Of a stretch of 64,000 bases of DNA, positions 29,319 to 40,185 are shown one piece after another. This DNA comes from Hymenobacter sp. 5317J-9 (GTDB lineage Bacteria; Bacteroidota; Bacteroidia; Cytophagales; Hymenobacteraceae), in NCBI RefSeq assembly GCF_022921075.1, contig NZ_CP095050.1:992001-1056000 (forward strand), written 5' to 3'. A program made the translations under genes and the position numbers. The notes beneath the pieces were generated by a model. The model worked only from the letters and a program-made list of their open reading frames with translations, had not been told where the DNA came from and made no database searches. How positions within the stretch are numbered: the first letter of the stretch is position 1; each line of letters begins with the position of its first letter.

Positions 29319-29346
29319 GCCCTGCTGAAAAGCAGGGCTTTTTTTG
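29319..29346 (+). terminator. Terminator hairpin
   Basis: gccctgct (29319-29326), loop gaaa, agcagggc (29331-29338), then a run of eight T. It terminates the T9SS cargo gene. Confidence 0.88.
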
Positions 29347-29366
29347 TGACTGTCAGGGAGAACGGA

Positions 29367-29837
29367 CTAATCGCGGCGGGAGCGGCCGCGGCCGTTGTTA
29401 TTGTCGTGGCCGTGGCCCCGGTTGTCCTCGTAGCGGCCTTGCTGGTAGCCGTCGCGGTAGGCCCGGCGCACCTGGCCCGGCGGCATGGCGCGGCGCGGCT
29501 GCACCACCACCACGCGGCGCGGGTACCGGTCGCGGTGGGCATTCACAAACACCCAGGGCTGGCGGCCGCGGTAGTCGAGAATGACCGGGTGAAAGGCGTA
29601 GGGGTCGTAGTAGGAAGGCGGCAGGGCCACCCACTGCCCGTTCTGGAACACGATGTACTGCTGGGCATACAGGTCGTAATACCCATCAATTTCGGGGATG
29701 TAATAGAACTGCGTGCCCTGCGGCACGGGCGGGCCCCAGGCGGGCGGGCCGTAGGTCTGGGCCCGGGCGGTGGGTGCCGCCGTCAGCACCAGCAGGCCCA
29801 GCAGCGCGGCGCACAAGAAGTTAGAGAGCGTTTTCAT
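29367..29837 (-). CDS. Small secreted protein with basic tail
   Basis: A 156-residue protein. The signal peptide MKTLSNFLCAALLGLLVLTA ends before ARAQ. The mature part has a Tyr/Pro-rich domain (QFYYIPEIDGYYDLYAQQYI, WVALPPSYYDPY) and a C-terminal region rich in Arg, Gly, His, Asn and Asp. The YYxPExxxYYD arrangement resembles the DUF6600/YXWGXW-like secreted proteins of Bacteroidota, but I cannot name the family with certainty. Its signal peptide closely resembles that of the next gene (29955-30386), so the two are probably paralogous. The ATG at 29837 is preferred over upstream in-frame ATGs because it opens the signal peptide. Confidence 0.75.
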   Translation of the reverse strand: MKTLSNFLCAALLGLLVLTAAPTARAQTYGPPAWGPPVPQGTQFYYIPEIDGYYDLYAQQYIVFQNGQWVALPPSYYDPYAFHPVILDYRGRQPWVFVNAHRDRYPRRVVVVQPRRAMPPGQVRRAYRDGYQQGRYEDNRGHGHDNNNGRGRSRRD

Positions 29838-29901
29838 CGGTTTTAAAAAGAAACAAGACAACATCCCAGTTGCAAGGAAGATGCCAAACGCCAGGCACAA
29901 C

Positions 29902-29928
29902 AAAGCCCCGCAGGGTGGGCGGGGCTTT
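29902..29928 (-). terminator. Hairpin between the two basic-tailed genes
   Basis: aaagccccgc (29902-29911) pairs perfectly with gcggggcttt (29919-29928), with loop agggtgg. On the minus strand it ends in a short U run after the upstream gene (29955-30386). Confidence 0.7.
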
Positions 29929-29954
29929 GCGTAACAAACTGGAAGCAGGTGAGC

Positions 29955-30386
29955 TTAGTGCTTGCCTTTGCCATGACCGTGGCCTTTGCCTTTGCCATGG
30001 TCGTCGTGGTCACGGTCGTCGTAACGGCGGTCGTCGTAACGGCGGCCATCGTTGTAATAATAGCCTTGTTTCTTGGCCTGGCCGGGGGGGAGGCCGCCGT
30101 TGCTGGGATTGGCGCGGTAGCCGTATTTTTTGGCCTGGCCGGGAGGCAGGGGCTTGCGGTAGCGGCCGTCGCGGTACCGGTCGTCGGTGGGCACGCGGTC
30201 GACGATGACGGGGTTGTTGCCACCGATGATGACCGTGGGCTGAGTCTGGGGTTGGGGAGCCGGCTGCGAAGCGGGCGCGTTTTTGTCGAGCCACGGTGGC
30301 AGCTTGACCTGGGCCCGGGCCGGAGCCGCGGCCAGGGCCAACAGGCCGACCAACGAAGCACAGAGGATTTTATGGAGCTTTTTCAT
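29955..30386 (-). CDS. Small secreted protein with His/Lys/Gly tail
   Basis: A 143-residue protein with signal peptide MKKLHKILCASLVGLLALAA, ending ARAQ, very like that of the downstream gene at 29367-29837. The mature region holds a Pro/Gln-rich linker, VIVDRVPTDDRYRDGRYRK, and two copies of LPPGQAKK[YQ]GY. It ends in a highly charged tail of Asp/Arg then alternating Gly, Lys and His. The LPPGQAKK motif is common in small periplasmic proteins of unknown role. The tail could bind metal or anionic polymer, but that is inference from composition only. Confidence 0.75.
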   Translation of the reverse strand: MKKLHKILCASLVGLLALAAAPARAQVKLPPWLDKNAPASQPAPQPQTQPTVIIGGNNPVIVDRVPTDDRYRDGRYRKPLPPGQAKKYGYRANPSNGGLPPGQAKKQGYYYNDGRRYDDRRYDDRDHDDHGKGKGHGHGKGKH

Positions 30387-30622
30387 GATACCAAGCAAAA
30401 AACAGGGGTGAATAAACAAGCCTACGCAAGGACAGTGCCAGGCTGCAGATGCGTCTTTGTACGCTGCAAAAGTCCCGGCGTTGGCCTGTGCCGGGCGGCT
30501 GCTGGCGGCATCTGAAAAAACCGGGCACAAAAGTGCGCCCGTGGATGTTGTTCGCCGACGCCCCGCAGCTTGCCGGTTTCAGCGGTTTGTATTTCACGTT
30601 AGCCTGCGGCAGGCGTTTCCCG

Positions 30623-30630
30623 TACTTTTG
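30623..30630 (+). promoter_or_regulatory. -7 box TACTTTTG of uvrA
   Basis: An exact TAnnTTTG box 25 bases upstream of the uvrA ATG. No consensus TTTG lies at -33, although GTTA is at the right distance. I do not see an SOS/LexA-like box by eye. Confidence 0.55.
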
Positions 30631-30654
30631 CAGAATTATTCGCTGCGTTCCTGA

Positions 30655-33678
<3,024 letters not shown>

Positions 33679-33696
33679 ACAGAAAGGGATATTGCG

Positions 33697-33732
33697 AATG
33701 AGGCCGGCAAATAGTTATTTGCCGGCCTCATT
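33697..33732 (+). terminator. 16-bp perfect hairpin after uvrA
   Basis: Arms 33697-33712 and 33717-33732 pair perfectly around loop agtt, and a T-rich stretch follows. It sits between the uvrA stop and the next start (33746). Confidence 0.8.
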
Positions 33733-33745
33733 TATTTTCCATCCT

Positions 33746-34177
33746 ATGCGTGCATTGCTACTGTTTCCATTGTTGGCGGCCTTAAGCGCCGCCCATCCCA
33801 CCGCGCCCCCGGCCGGCACCCGCTTCGAGGGCAAATTCACCAACGGGCTTAAGGGCAACACTTTGAGCTTTGTGCTGGCACCCGACGGTAAGACCATCCG
33901 CGACTTCACCTTTAAAGGCTACTGGCGCTGCGATGGGAAGCTGGAGATGCTGGGCGGTGCCGGCCCCACCAAGGGCACGTTTGCCGTGAGCAACGGCACC
34001 ATTGCGGGCCGCATCTGCGAGCCGCCCAACGGCGGAGCCACGGCTTGGTGCTTTGATTTGGGCGGCAAGATTGCGGGCAAAACCGCCACCGGCCGTTTCC
34101 GCATGAACATCAACGCCCTGCGCTGCGATTCCTACGAGCTGCAGTGGGAAGCGGCTGCCGTGGGGCCGGCCAAGTAG
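33746..34177 (+). CDS. Small secreted protein, unknown
   Basis: A 143-residue exported protein: signal peptide MRALLLFPLLAALSAAHPTA, then a beta-rich domain with four Cys (WRCDG, GRICE, AWCFD, LRCDS) that could form two disulfides. Motifs such as GRFRMNINALRCDSYELQW suggest a compact sandwich. I do not recognise the family. The uvrA terminator lies just before it, so it probably has its own promoter. Its end is only seven bases from the stop of the convergent TMEM175-like gene, with no clear terminator in between. Confidence 0.7.
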   Translation: MRALLLFPLLAALSAAHPTAPPAGTRFEGKFTNGLKGNTLSFVLAPDGKTIRDFTFKGYWRCDGKLEMLGGAGPTKGTFAVSNGTIAGRICEPPNGGATAWCFDLGGKIAGKTATGRFRMNINALRCDSYELQWEAAAVGPAK

Positions 34178-34183
34178 CGCGGG

Positions 34184-34915
34184 CTAGGGAGCCGGCGTCG
34201 GGGCCGGAAGCGTTTCGGCCGGACTGCTGGGAACTGCTGTCGGCGCCGGCACCCGCGTGTGCTGAAACTCACGCGTCAGCCGCCGAAAGCGGCGCTGGTA
34301 GAGCCAGAAGGCCGGAAACAGCAGCATGGGCAGCGGCCGCAGCATCGACGCGTGCACGCCCGGCACAAAAGCCAGCGCAATGCTCAGCAGGAAGATGAGC
34401 GGCGACACCAGCGGGCGCACGGGGTCGAGGTCGGGGTGCTGCTGCTCGGCGGGGCGCACCACCGCGGCCGCCGGGCTGCCCAGGTAGGCCTGCAGGCGGT
34501 GCTGCATCCAGCCGCTGAACAGGATGTTGAGCGAATAGAGCACCCATGGCAGCCGGAGCATGGCGTATTCGCTCTGAAAAGCCGTGGTGAAAGGCATGAG
34601 CACAATGCTGAGCAGAAACAGCATGTTCAGCCACAGCAGCTTAGGCGTGGTGTGCGTCACAAACCGAAAAATGCGGTGGTGCGCCATCCAGTACACCGCA
34701 ATGATGAAGAAGCTGAGAAAGAAGCCAATGAACTTGGCCGTCTGCTGGGCCAGGCCCTGCAAAGCCGCGTCTTCGCTGCGGTGCTCCAATTCGGGCACTT
34801 TTATTTCAATCACAAGTAGCGTGATGGCAATGGCAAACACGGCATCGGTGAACAGAATGACGCGTTCCAGCTGAAACGCTTCGCGGTTGTGCAGGGCTTT
34901 TTCGTTGCCGTCCAT
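34184..34915 (-). CDS. TMEM175-family (DUF1211) membrane protein
   Basis: A 243-residue integral membrane protein of the bacterial TMEM175 family, whose characterised members are potassium channels. The family signature is LFTDAVFAIAITLLVIEIKV in the first membrane helix; the usual FSDGVFAI is FTDAVFAI here. About five to six membrane segments follow, including FIGFFLSFFIIAVYWMAHHR, LLWLNMLFLLSIVLMPFTTA and LIFLLSIALAFVPG. It ends in a Pro/Thr-rich soluble tail. The start ATG 34915 gives MDGNEKALHNREAFQ; an upstream in-frame ATG adds only 11 low-quality residues. Function in potassium transport is inferred from family. Confidence 0.88.
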   Translation of the reverse strand: MDGNEKALHNREAFQLERVILFTDAVFAIAITLLVIEIKVPELEHRSEDAALQGLAQQTAKFIGFFLSFFIIAVYWMAHHRIFRFVTHTTPKLLWLNMLFLLSIVLMPFTTAFQSEYAMLRLPWVLYSLNILFSGWMQHRLQAYLGSPAAAVVRPAEQQHPDLDPVRPLVSPLIFLLSIALAFVPGVHASMLRPLPMLLFPAFWLYQRRFRRLTREFQHTRVPAPTAVPSSPAETLPAPTPAP

Positions 34916-35030
34916 GGGGGGAGAGCGGCCCAAAGGCCGCCGCCGCAAGATAGGGCAGGCACGGCACGAAAAAGCCGCCCTGGTTTCCCGGAGCGGCTTT
35001 CTGCATGCAAATAGTGAGCGGCGGCGAAGC

Positions 35031-35756
35031 TTACATCTTCATGTCGGAACCCTTCATGGCCATGCCCAGGTGCTGCTCCACCACGGGCACGGTTTTGCCG
35101 ATGAAGGCTTTCAGGTCGGGGTCTTGGGTCATTTTCTCGTGGGCGCGCATGATGTTGGCCGTTTTCTGGTGGTCGGCCTGCATCTGCGAGAGGTACTTGG
35201 CTTCAAACTCCTTGCCCGAGAGCTTTTCCATGGCCGGTTTCATGGCCTTGTGCTCAGCGTCCATGTCGGTGGGCAGGGTCACGCCTTTTTTGGCGGCAAT
35301 GGCTTTCAGGTCGGCGGTCGACTTCGCGTGGTCGGCTATCATCTTGTTGGCCATCTCCTTGGCCATACCGGTCACGCCCTTAGCCAGGGCCATCTTGCTT
35401 TGCTGAATCTCGTTCTGGTCGCTGTGGGCGGCCGTCATCATAAATTCCTTGTCGTCTTTGTGGGGGCCGGTGGGGCCGTTGGGGTCGCCCATGGCCTGGC
35501 CGCCGGCCGCCGGTTCGGTGCCGTTCATGGCGCCGTTGCCGTTGTCGCTTTGGGCCGAGCCAGCAGCGCCGGGCTGGTTTTCGGGCTTTTCGGAGCCGGC
35601 TGGCATTGTGGCCGACACGGTGTCGCCGCCCGTGGCCGAGCTGGTCATGGTGTTGTCGCTGGCGTTGCCGTTTTCGGCGCTAGCGCCTTTGTCGTCGCCG
35701 CACGAGGCCAGCGCAAACAGGCCCGTGGCCAGCAGGGGCATGAGGATGCGTTTCAT
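35031..35756 (-). CDS. DUF4142 lipoprotein, paralogue A
   Basis: A 241-residue lipoprotein with lipobox LASCGDDKG near residue 18, followed by a disordered Gly/Asn/Thr/Ser/Pro linker of about 85 residues and a ferritin-like helical DUF4142 domain: MMTAAHSDQNEIQQSKMALA, NKMIADHAKSTADLKAIAAK, LSGKEFEAKYLSQMQADHQK and KTVPVVEQHLGMA. The His-containing helix spacing (HSDQNE, DHAKS, DHQK, EQHL) resembles ferritin-like bundles. It is the leftmost of three consecutive DUF4142 genes on the minus strand. Function unknown. Confidence 0.92.
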   Translation of the reverse strand: MKRILMPLLATGLFALASCGDDKGASAENGNASDNTMTSSATGGDTVSATMPAGSEKPENQPGAAGSAQSDNGNGAMNGTEPAAGGQAMGDPNGPTGPHKDDKEFMMTAAHSDQNEIQQSKMALAKGVTGMAKEMANKMIADHAKSTADLKAIAAKKGVTLPTDMDAEHKAMKPAMEKLSGKEFEAKYLSQMQADHQKTANIMRAHEKMTQDPDLKAFIGKTVPVVEQHLGMAMKGSDMKM

Positions 35757-35923
35757 GAAAAGAAAGTTGGAAAGTGGAAAGGAAGGTGAGCCCGTCTGAG
35801 GCACTCAGGAAGACGCCCCGGACGGGTGGAAGTGCAAGTCATACGGGGCGTTACGGATTGGTTGTTGCGCGTCGGCCTGAGTTTTATCCGCCGCTGCCGG
35901 GTAAGCAGAACCGTTGCCGGGCA

Positions 35924-35954
35924 TAAAAAAAGCCCGCTTCGCAAAGCGGGCTTT
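35924..35954 (-). terminator. Terminator between DUF4142 genes
   Basis: aaagcccgctt (35929-35939), loop cgca and aagcgggcttt (35944-35954) pair perfectly, and the A run upstream on the + strand gives a U tract on the minus transcript. It separates paralogue B from paralogue A, so they are not one transcript unless read-through occurs. Confidence 0.85.
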
Positions 35955-35979
35955 CAGGCACTGCCGGTGGCGGGGCGGG

Positions 35980-36576
35980 CTATTTGCGGGCGTCCACGGT
36001 GGGCTTCATCTTGGTCACCATGTCGAGGTGCATCTGCAGCACGGGCACGTTCTTGGCCGCAAAGGCCTTGATGTCGGGGTCGGAAGCCCGGATGGAGGCA
36101 TCGGTGAATTCCTTCACGTCTTCCTGGTGGTCTTTCAGCATCTCCTTCAGGTATTCCTGGTCCATCTCGACGCCTTTTTCCTCGGTTACGTCTTTCAGCA
36201 CCTTGGCGTGGTCGTCGCCGAGAGTGGTGGGCAGGGTGATGTTTTTATTAGCGGCCAGGGCCATCAGTTCGGCGTTCGACTTGGTGTGGTCCGATACCAT
36301 TTGCTGCGCAAACTGCTTGGCTTCGGGCGTAATGGCGCGGGCGGCCACCTGCTTGCCCAACTCCACTTCCAGCATGCCGCCGCTGGCGGCCTTGGTCAGG
36401 AACTCGGAGTCATAATCCATTTTTTTCTCTTCCAGTTTGCCGGTTTCGGTCGACGGCGTGGCGTTGTCGGCCTTGGCTTCGTTGGTTTCCTGAGCCTCCT
36501 TCACGGAGTCGTGAGAGTTGCAGGCGGTGGCCAGCAGCACCGCGGCGCTGCACAGGGTAATCAGGGAGCGTTTCAT
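35980..36576 (-). CDS. DUF4142 lipoprotein, paralogue B
   Basis: A 198-residue lipoprotein; lipobox LLATACNSH near residue 19. The linker is shorter and more acidic than in A. The DUF4142 bundle shows FLTKAASGGMLEVELGKQVA, FAQQMVSDHTKSNAELMALA, QEYLKEMLKDHQEDVKEFTD and KNVPVLQMHLDMV. The same helix order with conserved DHxxS and DHQ motifs as paralogue A. Start set by the lipobox at ATG 36576. Separated by 73 bases from paralogue C upstream on the same strand. Confidence 0.92.
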   Translation of the reverse strand: MKRSLITLCSAAVLLATACNSHDSVKEAQETNEAKADNATPSTETGKLEEKKMDYDSEFLTKAASGGMLEVELGKQVAARAITPEAKQFAQQMVSDHTKSNAELMALAANKNITLPTTLGDDHAKVLKDVTEEKGVEMDQEYLKEMLKDHQEDVKEFTDASIRASDPDIKAFAAKNVPVLQMHLDMVTKMKPTVDARK

Positions 36577-36649
36577 GGGAAAGGAATAAGTGAAAGATGA
36601 ACCTAAAAAATAGTCTCGCTCGATGAAATCGGAGTGAAGTCCAGTCTTG

Positions 36650-37264
36650 TTACGGCAGCTTTTCGGCCGCGTCGGCTGCTTCCTCGGCGGCGTCCAACTG
36701 CGCTTTGATGGGCTGGTAGTACTTGGCTGCCAGGCCGCGGATGTCGCCATCATAAGCGTCGTCCTTCATGTCGTCGAAGGCGTCTTCGTCCTGGTTCTGG
36801 GTTTTCACCAGCAGGGCCATTAGGTGCTTGTCGAGTTGGCTGCCGGTTTGGGCGCTCACTTCGTGGTAGGCTTCCTGCTCGTCCTCGCCCAGCGCGGGCG
36901 GAATGGCCAGCTTCTTGGCATCGGCCAGGGCGCGCAGGGCCGCCAGCAGGTCGAGGCGGCTTTGCAGCAGGGCCGCGCCGTGGGCGCGCACGGCGGGGGC
37001 AGTGGCGCGGGCCTGGGCCAGCTTGCCCAGCTCCACTTCCAGCAGGGCGTTGCTGGTGGCCTTCACCAGAAACCGGGCGTCGGCCTCCTGCTTCTCGGTG
37101 ACGTCGGCCGCGCCGATTTTCTGGGCGTTCTGGGCATTGGCGGCTTCCACGGCGTCGTCGGCACCGCTCCCGCCTCCCGACGAGCAGCCCGCGGCCGGCA
37201 ACAGCAGGGCCAAGCCCAGAAATAGCCGCCGCAGGGGCGCCAAAGCAAGTGGCAGCATGAGCAT
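36650..37264 (-). CDS. DUF4142 lipoprotein, paralogue C
   Basis: A 204-residue lipoprotein if it starts at 37264 (MLMLPLALAP; 37258 is also possible). The lipobox is LPAAGCSSGG. The bundle reads FLVKATSNALLEVELGKLAQ, HGAALLQSRLDLLAALRALA, KHLMALLVKTQNQDEDAFDD and KYYQPIKAQLDAAEEAA. It has lost the His residues of paralogues A and B (DHTKS is LQSRL, DHQ is KTQNQ, and QxHL is IKAQL). So if DUF4142 binds metal or substrate through these positions, C would not. It is the first of the three-gene group. Confidence 0.82.
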   Translation of the reverse strand: MLMLPLALAPLRRLFLGLALLLPAAGCSSGGGSGADDAVEAANAQNAQKIGAADVTEKQEADARFLVKATSNALLEVELGKLAQARATAPAVRAHGAALLQSRLDLLAALRALADAKKLAIPPALGEDEQEAYHEVSAQTGSQLDKHLMALLVKTQNQDEDAFDDMKDDAYDGDIRGLAAKYYQPIKAQLDAAEEAADAAEKLP

Positions 37265-37448
37265 CACAAAGGGGTAAGATGAAGTAGCCGAAACCGGTGG
37301 CCCGCTATACGGAGGCTTGGGGGGCAGGTTTTTTTGGCCGCGACTGAACTTTTTTGGCAGGGCGTTTAAACTTGTGCTGCCGCTGTTCTTCCAACCGGCC
37401 AAACACACAGTTCTCATCTTTAATATTCCTATTTTTCTCACCTTCGCC

Positions 37449-38303
37449 ATGCGTACTTTCTCATTCCGCTCCCTCACGTTGGCCTGCCTGGCCAGCGGCC
37501 TGCTCCTCACCGCCGGCTGCAACCGCAAGGCCGACGACGCTGCCCCCGACGATATCACTACGGCCGAAGACCGTAGCGAAGACAACATCGAAACCGCCAT
37601 CAGCACCGATGCCATGAACCTGGCCGGCCCGGCCGATTTCAGCTCCACTACGCCCGCTTTTGCCATTCCCGATGCCGACTTCCGCGCCCGCTTCGGCTCC
37701 TGCGCCACCCGCACCTACGACGCCCAGGCCCGCGTGCTGACCATCGACTTTGGCACCACCAACTGCCTGTGCGCCGACGGCCGCTACCGCCGCGGCCAGA
37801 TTCGGGTGGCCTTCACCACCGACGTGCTCAAGCGCCGCGCCGGGGCCGTGGTGACCCGCGTCAACTACTTCGTGAACGATAACCAGCACACCGCCACCCG
37901 CACCTTCACCGACCTGGGCCAGGGTTCCTTCTCGGTTGATGTAACCGGCGCCAGCATCATCCGCGCCAACAACGGCGGCACCCACTCCTGGACCGCCAAC
38001 TGGACTTTCACCCAAACGGCTGGCTACGGCACCGCCACCTTCGCCGATGATGTGTACACCGTGACCGGCTCGGCCGCTGGTACTAACCGCAAGGCCGTGG
38101 GCTACACCACCACCATCGACGCCAACAACCCGCTCATCAAGCGCGGCGACTGCCCCAAGTACTTCGTGCAGGGCAGCATGACCAGCTCCAACACCAACGG
38201 CAAAACCATGGTGCTGAACTACGACCCCAGCGGCACCCACGACTGCGACCGGATTGCCAGCGTGACCGTGAACGGCCGCACCCGCACCATCACGCTGCGG
38301 TAG
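37449..38303 (+). CDS. Lipoprotein of unknown function
   Basis: A 284-residue lipoprotein. Signal MRTFSFRSLTLACLASGLLL, with TAGC as the lipobox. The mature protein has an acidic linker (DDAAPDDITTAEDRSEDN) and a beta-rich domain: VLTIDFGTTNCLCADGRYRR, QIRVAFTTDVLKRRAGAVV, FSVDVTGASIIRANNG, and a Cys-containing end (GTHDCDRIASVTVNGRTRTI). I have seen similar sequences in Cytophagales as hypothetical lipoproteins; no function known. The frame is open upstream to 37317, but only ATG 37449 gives a signal peptide. Divergent from the DUF4142 group. Confidence 0.8.
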   Translation: MRTFSFRSLTLACLASGLLLTAGCNRKADDAAPDDITTAEDRSEDNIETAISTDAMNLAGPADFSSTTPAFAIPDADFRARFGSCATRTYDAQARVLTIDFGTTNCLCADGRYRRGQIRVAFTTDVLKRRAGAVVTRVNYFVNDNQHTATRTFTDLGQGSFSVDVTGASIIRANNGGTHSWTANWTFTQTAGYGTATFADDVYTVTGSAAGTNRKAVGYTTTIDANNPLIKRGDCPKYFVQGSMTSSNTNGKTMVLNYDPSGTHDCDRIASVTVNGRTRTITLR

Positions 38304-38328
38304 GCTCCGGCTTCGACCCGAAGCCGCT

Positions 38329-38373
38329 AAAAACAAAAGCGCCGTTCCTGTCCGGGACGGCGCTTTTGTTTTT
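38329..38373. terminator. 17-bp bidirectional terminator
   Basis: Arms 38329-38345 and 38357-38373 pair perfectly (aaaaacaaaagcgccgt and its complement). A/T runs on both flanks let it serve the lipoprotein gene and the convergent enoyl-CoA hydratase gene. Confidence 0.9.
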
Positions 38374-38396
38374 AGGCTAAAGTGGCAAGGGTGCGA

Positions 38397-39197
38397 TTAC
38401 TGGCCCTTGAACGCCGGCTTGCGCTTCTCGCTGAAGGCCTGCACGCCTTCTAGATAGTCGGCCGACTCGCCGGCAATCTGCTGGCAGTGGGCTTCGTAGT
38501 CCAGCATTTCGTCCAGGGTGGCGGCGCCGGCCTTGTTCAGCATCTGCTTGATGAGGCCAATGGATTTGGTGGGCGCCGCGGCATAGCGGGCAGCCAGCGC
38601 ATACGCGGCTTCGTCGAGCTGCTCGGCCGGCACCACTTGGTTCACCAGGCCGAGGCGCAAGGCTTCATCAGCCGGCACTTTCGAGCCCAGGCTGCACAAC
38701 TCAAAGGCCTTGAGCGTGCCTACCAGCCGCGGCAGAAACCACGACGAGCCCGAGTCCGGCACCAGCCCGATGTTAATGAACACCTCAATCAGCGAAGCCT
38801 CGCTGCTGGCAATGATGGCATCGCAGGCCAGCGCCAAGGAGCAGCCGGCGCCCGCCGCCACGCCATTCAGCCGGCAGATAATGGGCTTGGGCAGCCCGCG
38901 CATGGCCCGGATGATGGGGTTGTAGCGCTGGTGCAGCGAGTCGTAGAATGAGCGGGGCTTGCCCTCGGCCGCGGCGGCTTCCTGGGCCGCCTTCAGGTCC
39001 TGGCCGGAGCAGAAAGCGCGGCCCGCGCCCGTGAGCACCAAGGCCCGCACGGCGGCATCGCGCGCCACCTGCTTCAGGGCGTCCTGCAGCTCGTAGCTCA
39101 TGGGGTCGTTGAAGGCGTTGAACACCTCCGGGCGGTTCAGGGTGATGGTGGCCACGCCGTCGGGGCGCACGTCGTAGAGCAGGCTGGAGTATTCCAT
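38397..39197 (-). CDS. Enoyl-CoA hydratase/isomerase family protein
   Basis: A 266-residue crotonase-fold enzyme. Family features: TITLNRPEVFNAFNDPM at the start, GAGRAFCSGQDL for the first oxyanion-hole strand, NGVAAGAGCSLALACD for the second, and a trimer-forming C-terminal helix. The segment INIGLVPDSGSSWFLPRLVG is typical of PaaG-like 1,2-epoxyphenylacetyl-CoA isomerases, where the conserved Asp in VPDSG is catalytic. No other phenylacetate genes are in the window, so the substrate stays open. It starts with the ATG at 39197 and is followed upstream by the repeat at 39245-39337. Confidence 0.9.
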   Translation of the reverse strand: MEYSSLLYDVRPDGVATITLNRPEVFNAFNDPMSYELQDALKQVARDAAVRALVLTGAGRAFCSGQDLKAAQEAAAAEGKPRSFYDSLHQRYNPIIRAMRGLPKPIICRLNGVAAGAGCSLALACDAIIASSEASLIEVFINIGLVPDSGSSWFLPRLVGTLKAFELCSLGSKVPADEALRLGLVNQVVPAEQLDEAAYALAARYAAAPTKSIGLIKQMLNKAGAATLDEMLDYEAHCQQIAGESADYLEGVQAFSEKRKPAFKGQ

Positions 39198-39244
39198 TTG
39201 GTGGGTTTGCGGATGAGCGGGTTGAGGATTTAATGAGGTGCAAT

Positions 39245-39337
39245 AACGTCATGCTGAGCGCAGCGAAGCATCTTTACCGCTTAATGCATTCATATACTGC
39301 TGCGGTAAAGATGCTTCGCTGCGCTCGGCATGACGTT
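39245..39337. repeat. 36-bp inverted repeat (MITE-like)
   Basis: Arms 39245-39280 and 39302-39337 pair over 36 bases with a single mismatch, around a 21-base spacer. The arm holds tcatgctgagcgcagcgaag and then catctttacc, a motif I recall as a dispersed element in Hymenobacter and related genomes. A degraded half-copy occurs at 53352-53378. The element sits in the gap between ispD and the enoyl-CoA hydratase gene. Confidence 0.75.
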
Positions 39338-39369
39338 CTTTTTCTTATGCCCGCAAATCCACCAATCCA

Positions 39370-40032
39370 CTACCCCGCCAATCCGCCAAGCAATGCCTCT
39401 GCCACCAGCAAATCCTCCGGGGTCGTGATTTTCAGGTTGCGGTAGTCGCCGTCCACCAGCTGTACGCGGCAGAGGTCGTCTACCACGGTGGCGTCGTCGG
39501 TGAAGGAGGCCAGCTCCGGCATGGCGTAGGCGCGGCGCAGCAGGTCGATTTCAAACGTCTGGGGCGTCTGCATCAGGCGCAGGCGGCTGCGGTTTTGGGC
39601 CGCCGAGCCGTGCTGCGACAGCAGCCGCACCGAGTCTTTGGGCATCACGGCGGCGGCGGCGGCGGCGTGGGTGGCCGCGGCGGCGTAGGTGCGCTCCACC
39701 ACGGTGCGACTCACCAGCGGGCGCACACCGTCGTGCACGGCCACCAGCCCTTCGGGGTATTGACTAAGCGCCGCCAGGCCGGCCTTCACCGAGGCCCAGC
39801 GCGTGGCCCCGCCCGTCACCAGCCGGTGCGGAATGTCGACGCTGAACTGTGCGCACAGCGCCTGCCAGGTGTCAAACTGGTCGGCGGGCAGCACCAGTAC
39901 AATTTCCTGCACGCCCAGCGCGGGCTCAGCAAAGCGGCGCAATGTGTGCAGCAGCACGGGCTCGCCGCGCAGCAATAGGAACTGCTTGGGGCGGTCGGCG
40001 CCCATGCGGGTGCCGCTGCCGCCCGCCACCAC
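39370..40032 (-). CDS. ispD: 2-C-methyl-D-erythritol 4-phosphate cytidylyltransferase
   Basis: Third enzyme of the MEP isoprenoid pathway: makes CDP-methylerythritol. Motifs: GGSGTRMGADRPKQFLLL (nucleotide binding), AVHDGVRPLVS (metal-binding Asp), and TDDATVVD plus DYRNLKITTPEDL at the C-terminus. Only GTG at 40032 starts the frame, giving MVAGGSG and cutting the first beta strand, because upstream in-frame codons read AIVVAGG with no start codon. A good ATG (40103) opens MKTPPLPQRQ in another frame across a C-rich run and stops just before. A one-base indel at the 5' end, real or sequencing error, would give a normal gene; see findings. Otherwise intact. Confidence 0.92.
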   Translation of the reverse strand: MVAGGSGTRMGADRPKQFLLLRGEPVLLHTLRRFAEPALGVQEIVLVLPADQFDTWQALCAQFSVDIPHRLVTGGATRWASVKAGLAALSQYPEGLVAVHDGVRPLVSRTVVERTYAAAATHAAAAAAVMPKDSVRLLSQHGSAAQNRSRLRLMQTPQTFEIDLLRRAYAMPELASFTDDATVVDDLCRVQLVDGDYRNLKITTPEDLLVAEALLGGLAG

Positions 40033-40120
40033 TATGGCGAGGCGAGGCGCCCGGGGCCGGGCAGTTCGGGCGCCTGGCGCTGGGGGAGGGGAGGGGTTTT
40101 CATCGGGGCGAAGTTCTGTT

Positions 40121-40163
40121 AAAAAAGAACGCCGGAATTCCTGCGTAGGAATTCCGGCGTTCT
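40121..40163 (-). terminator. 17-bp terminator of queA
   Basis: Arms 40126-40142 and 40147-40163 pair perfectly, loop gcgt. The A6 run at 40121-40126 gives the U tract for leftward transcription from queA. Confidence 0.9.
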
Positions 40164-40185
40164 CGAAGCCTGACGGCTCAACTTC

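Noticed and set aside
38397..39197. Phenylacetate degradation cluster
   Set aside because: The enzyme is PaaG-like, but no paa partner genes exist in the window.
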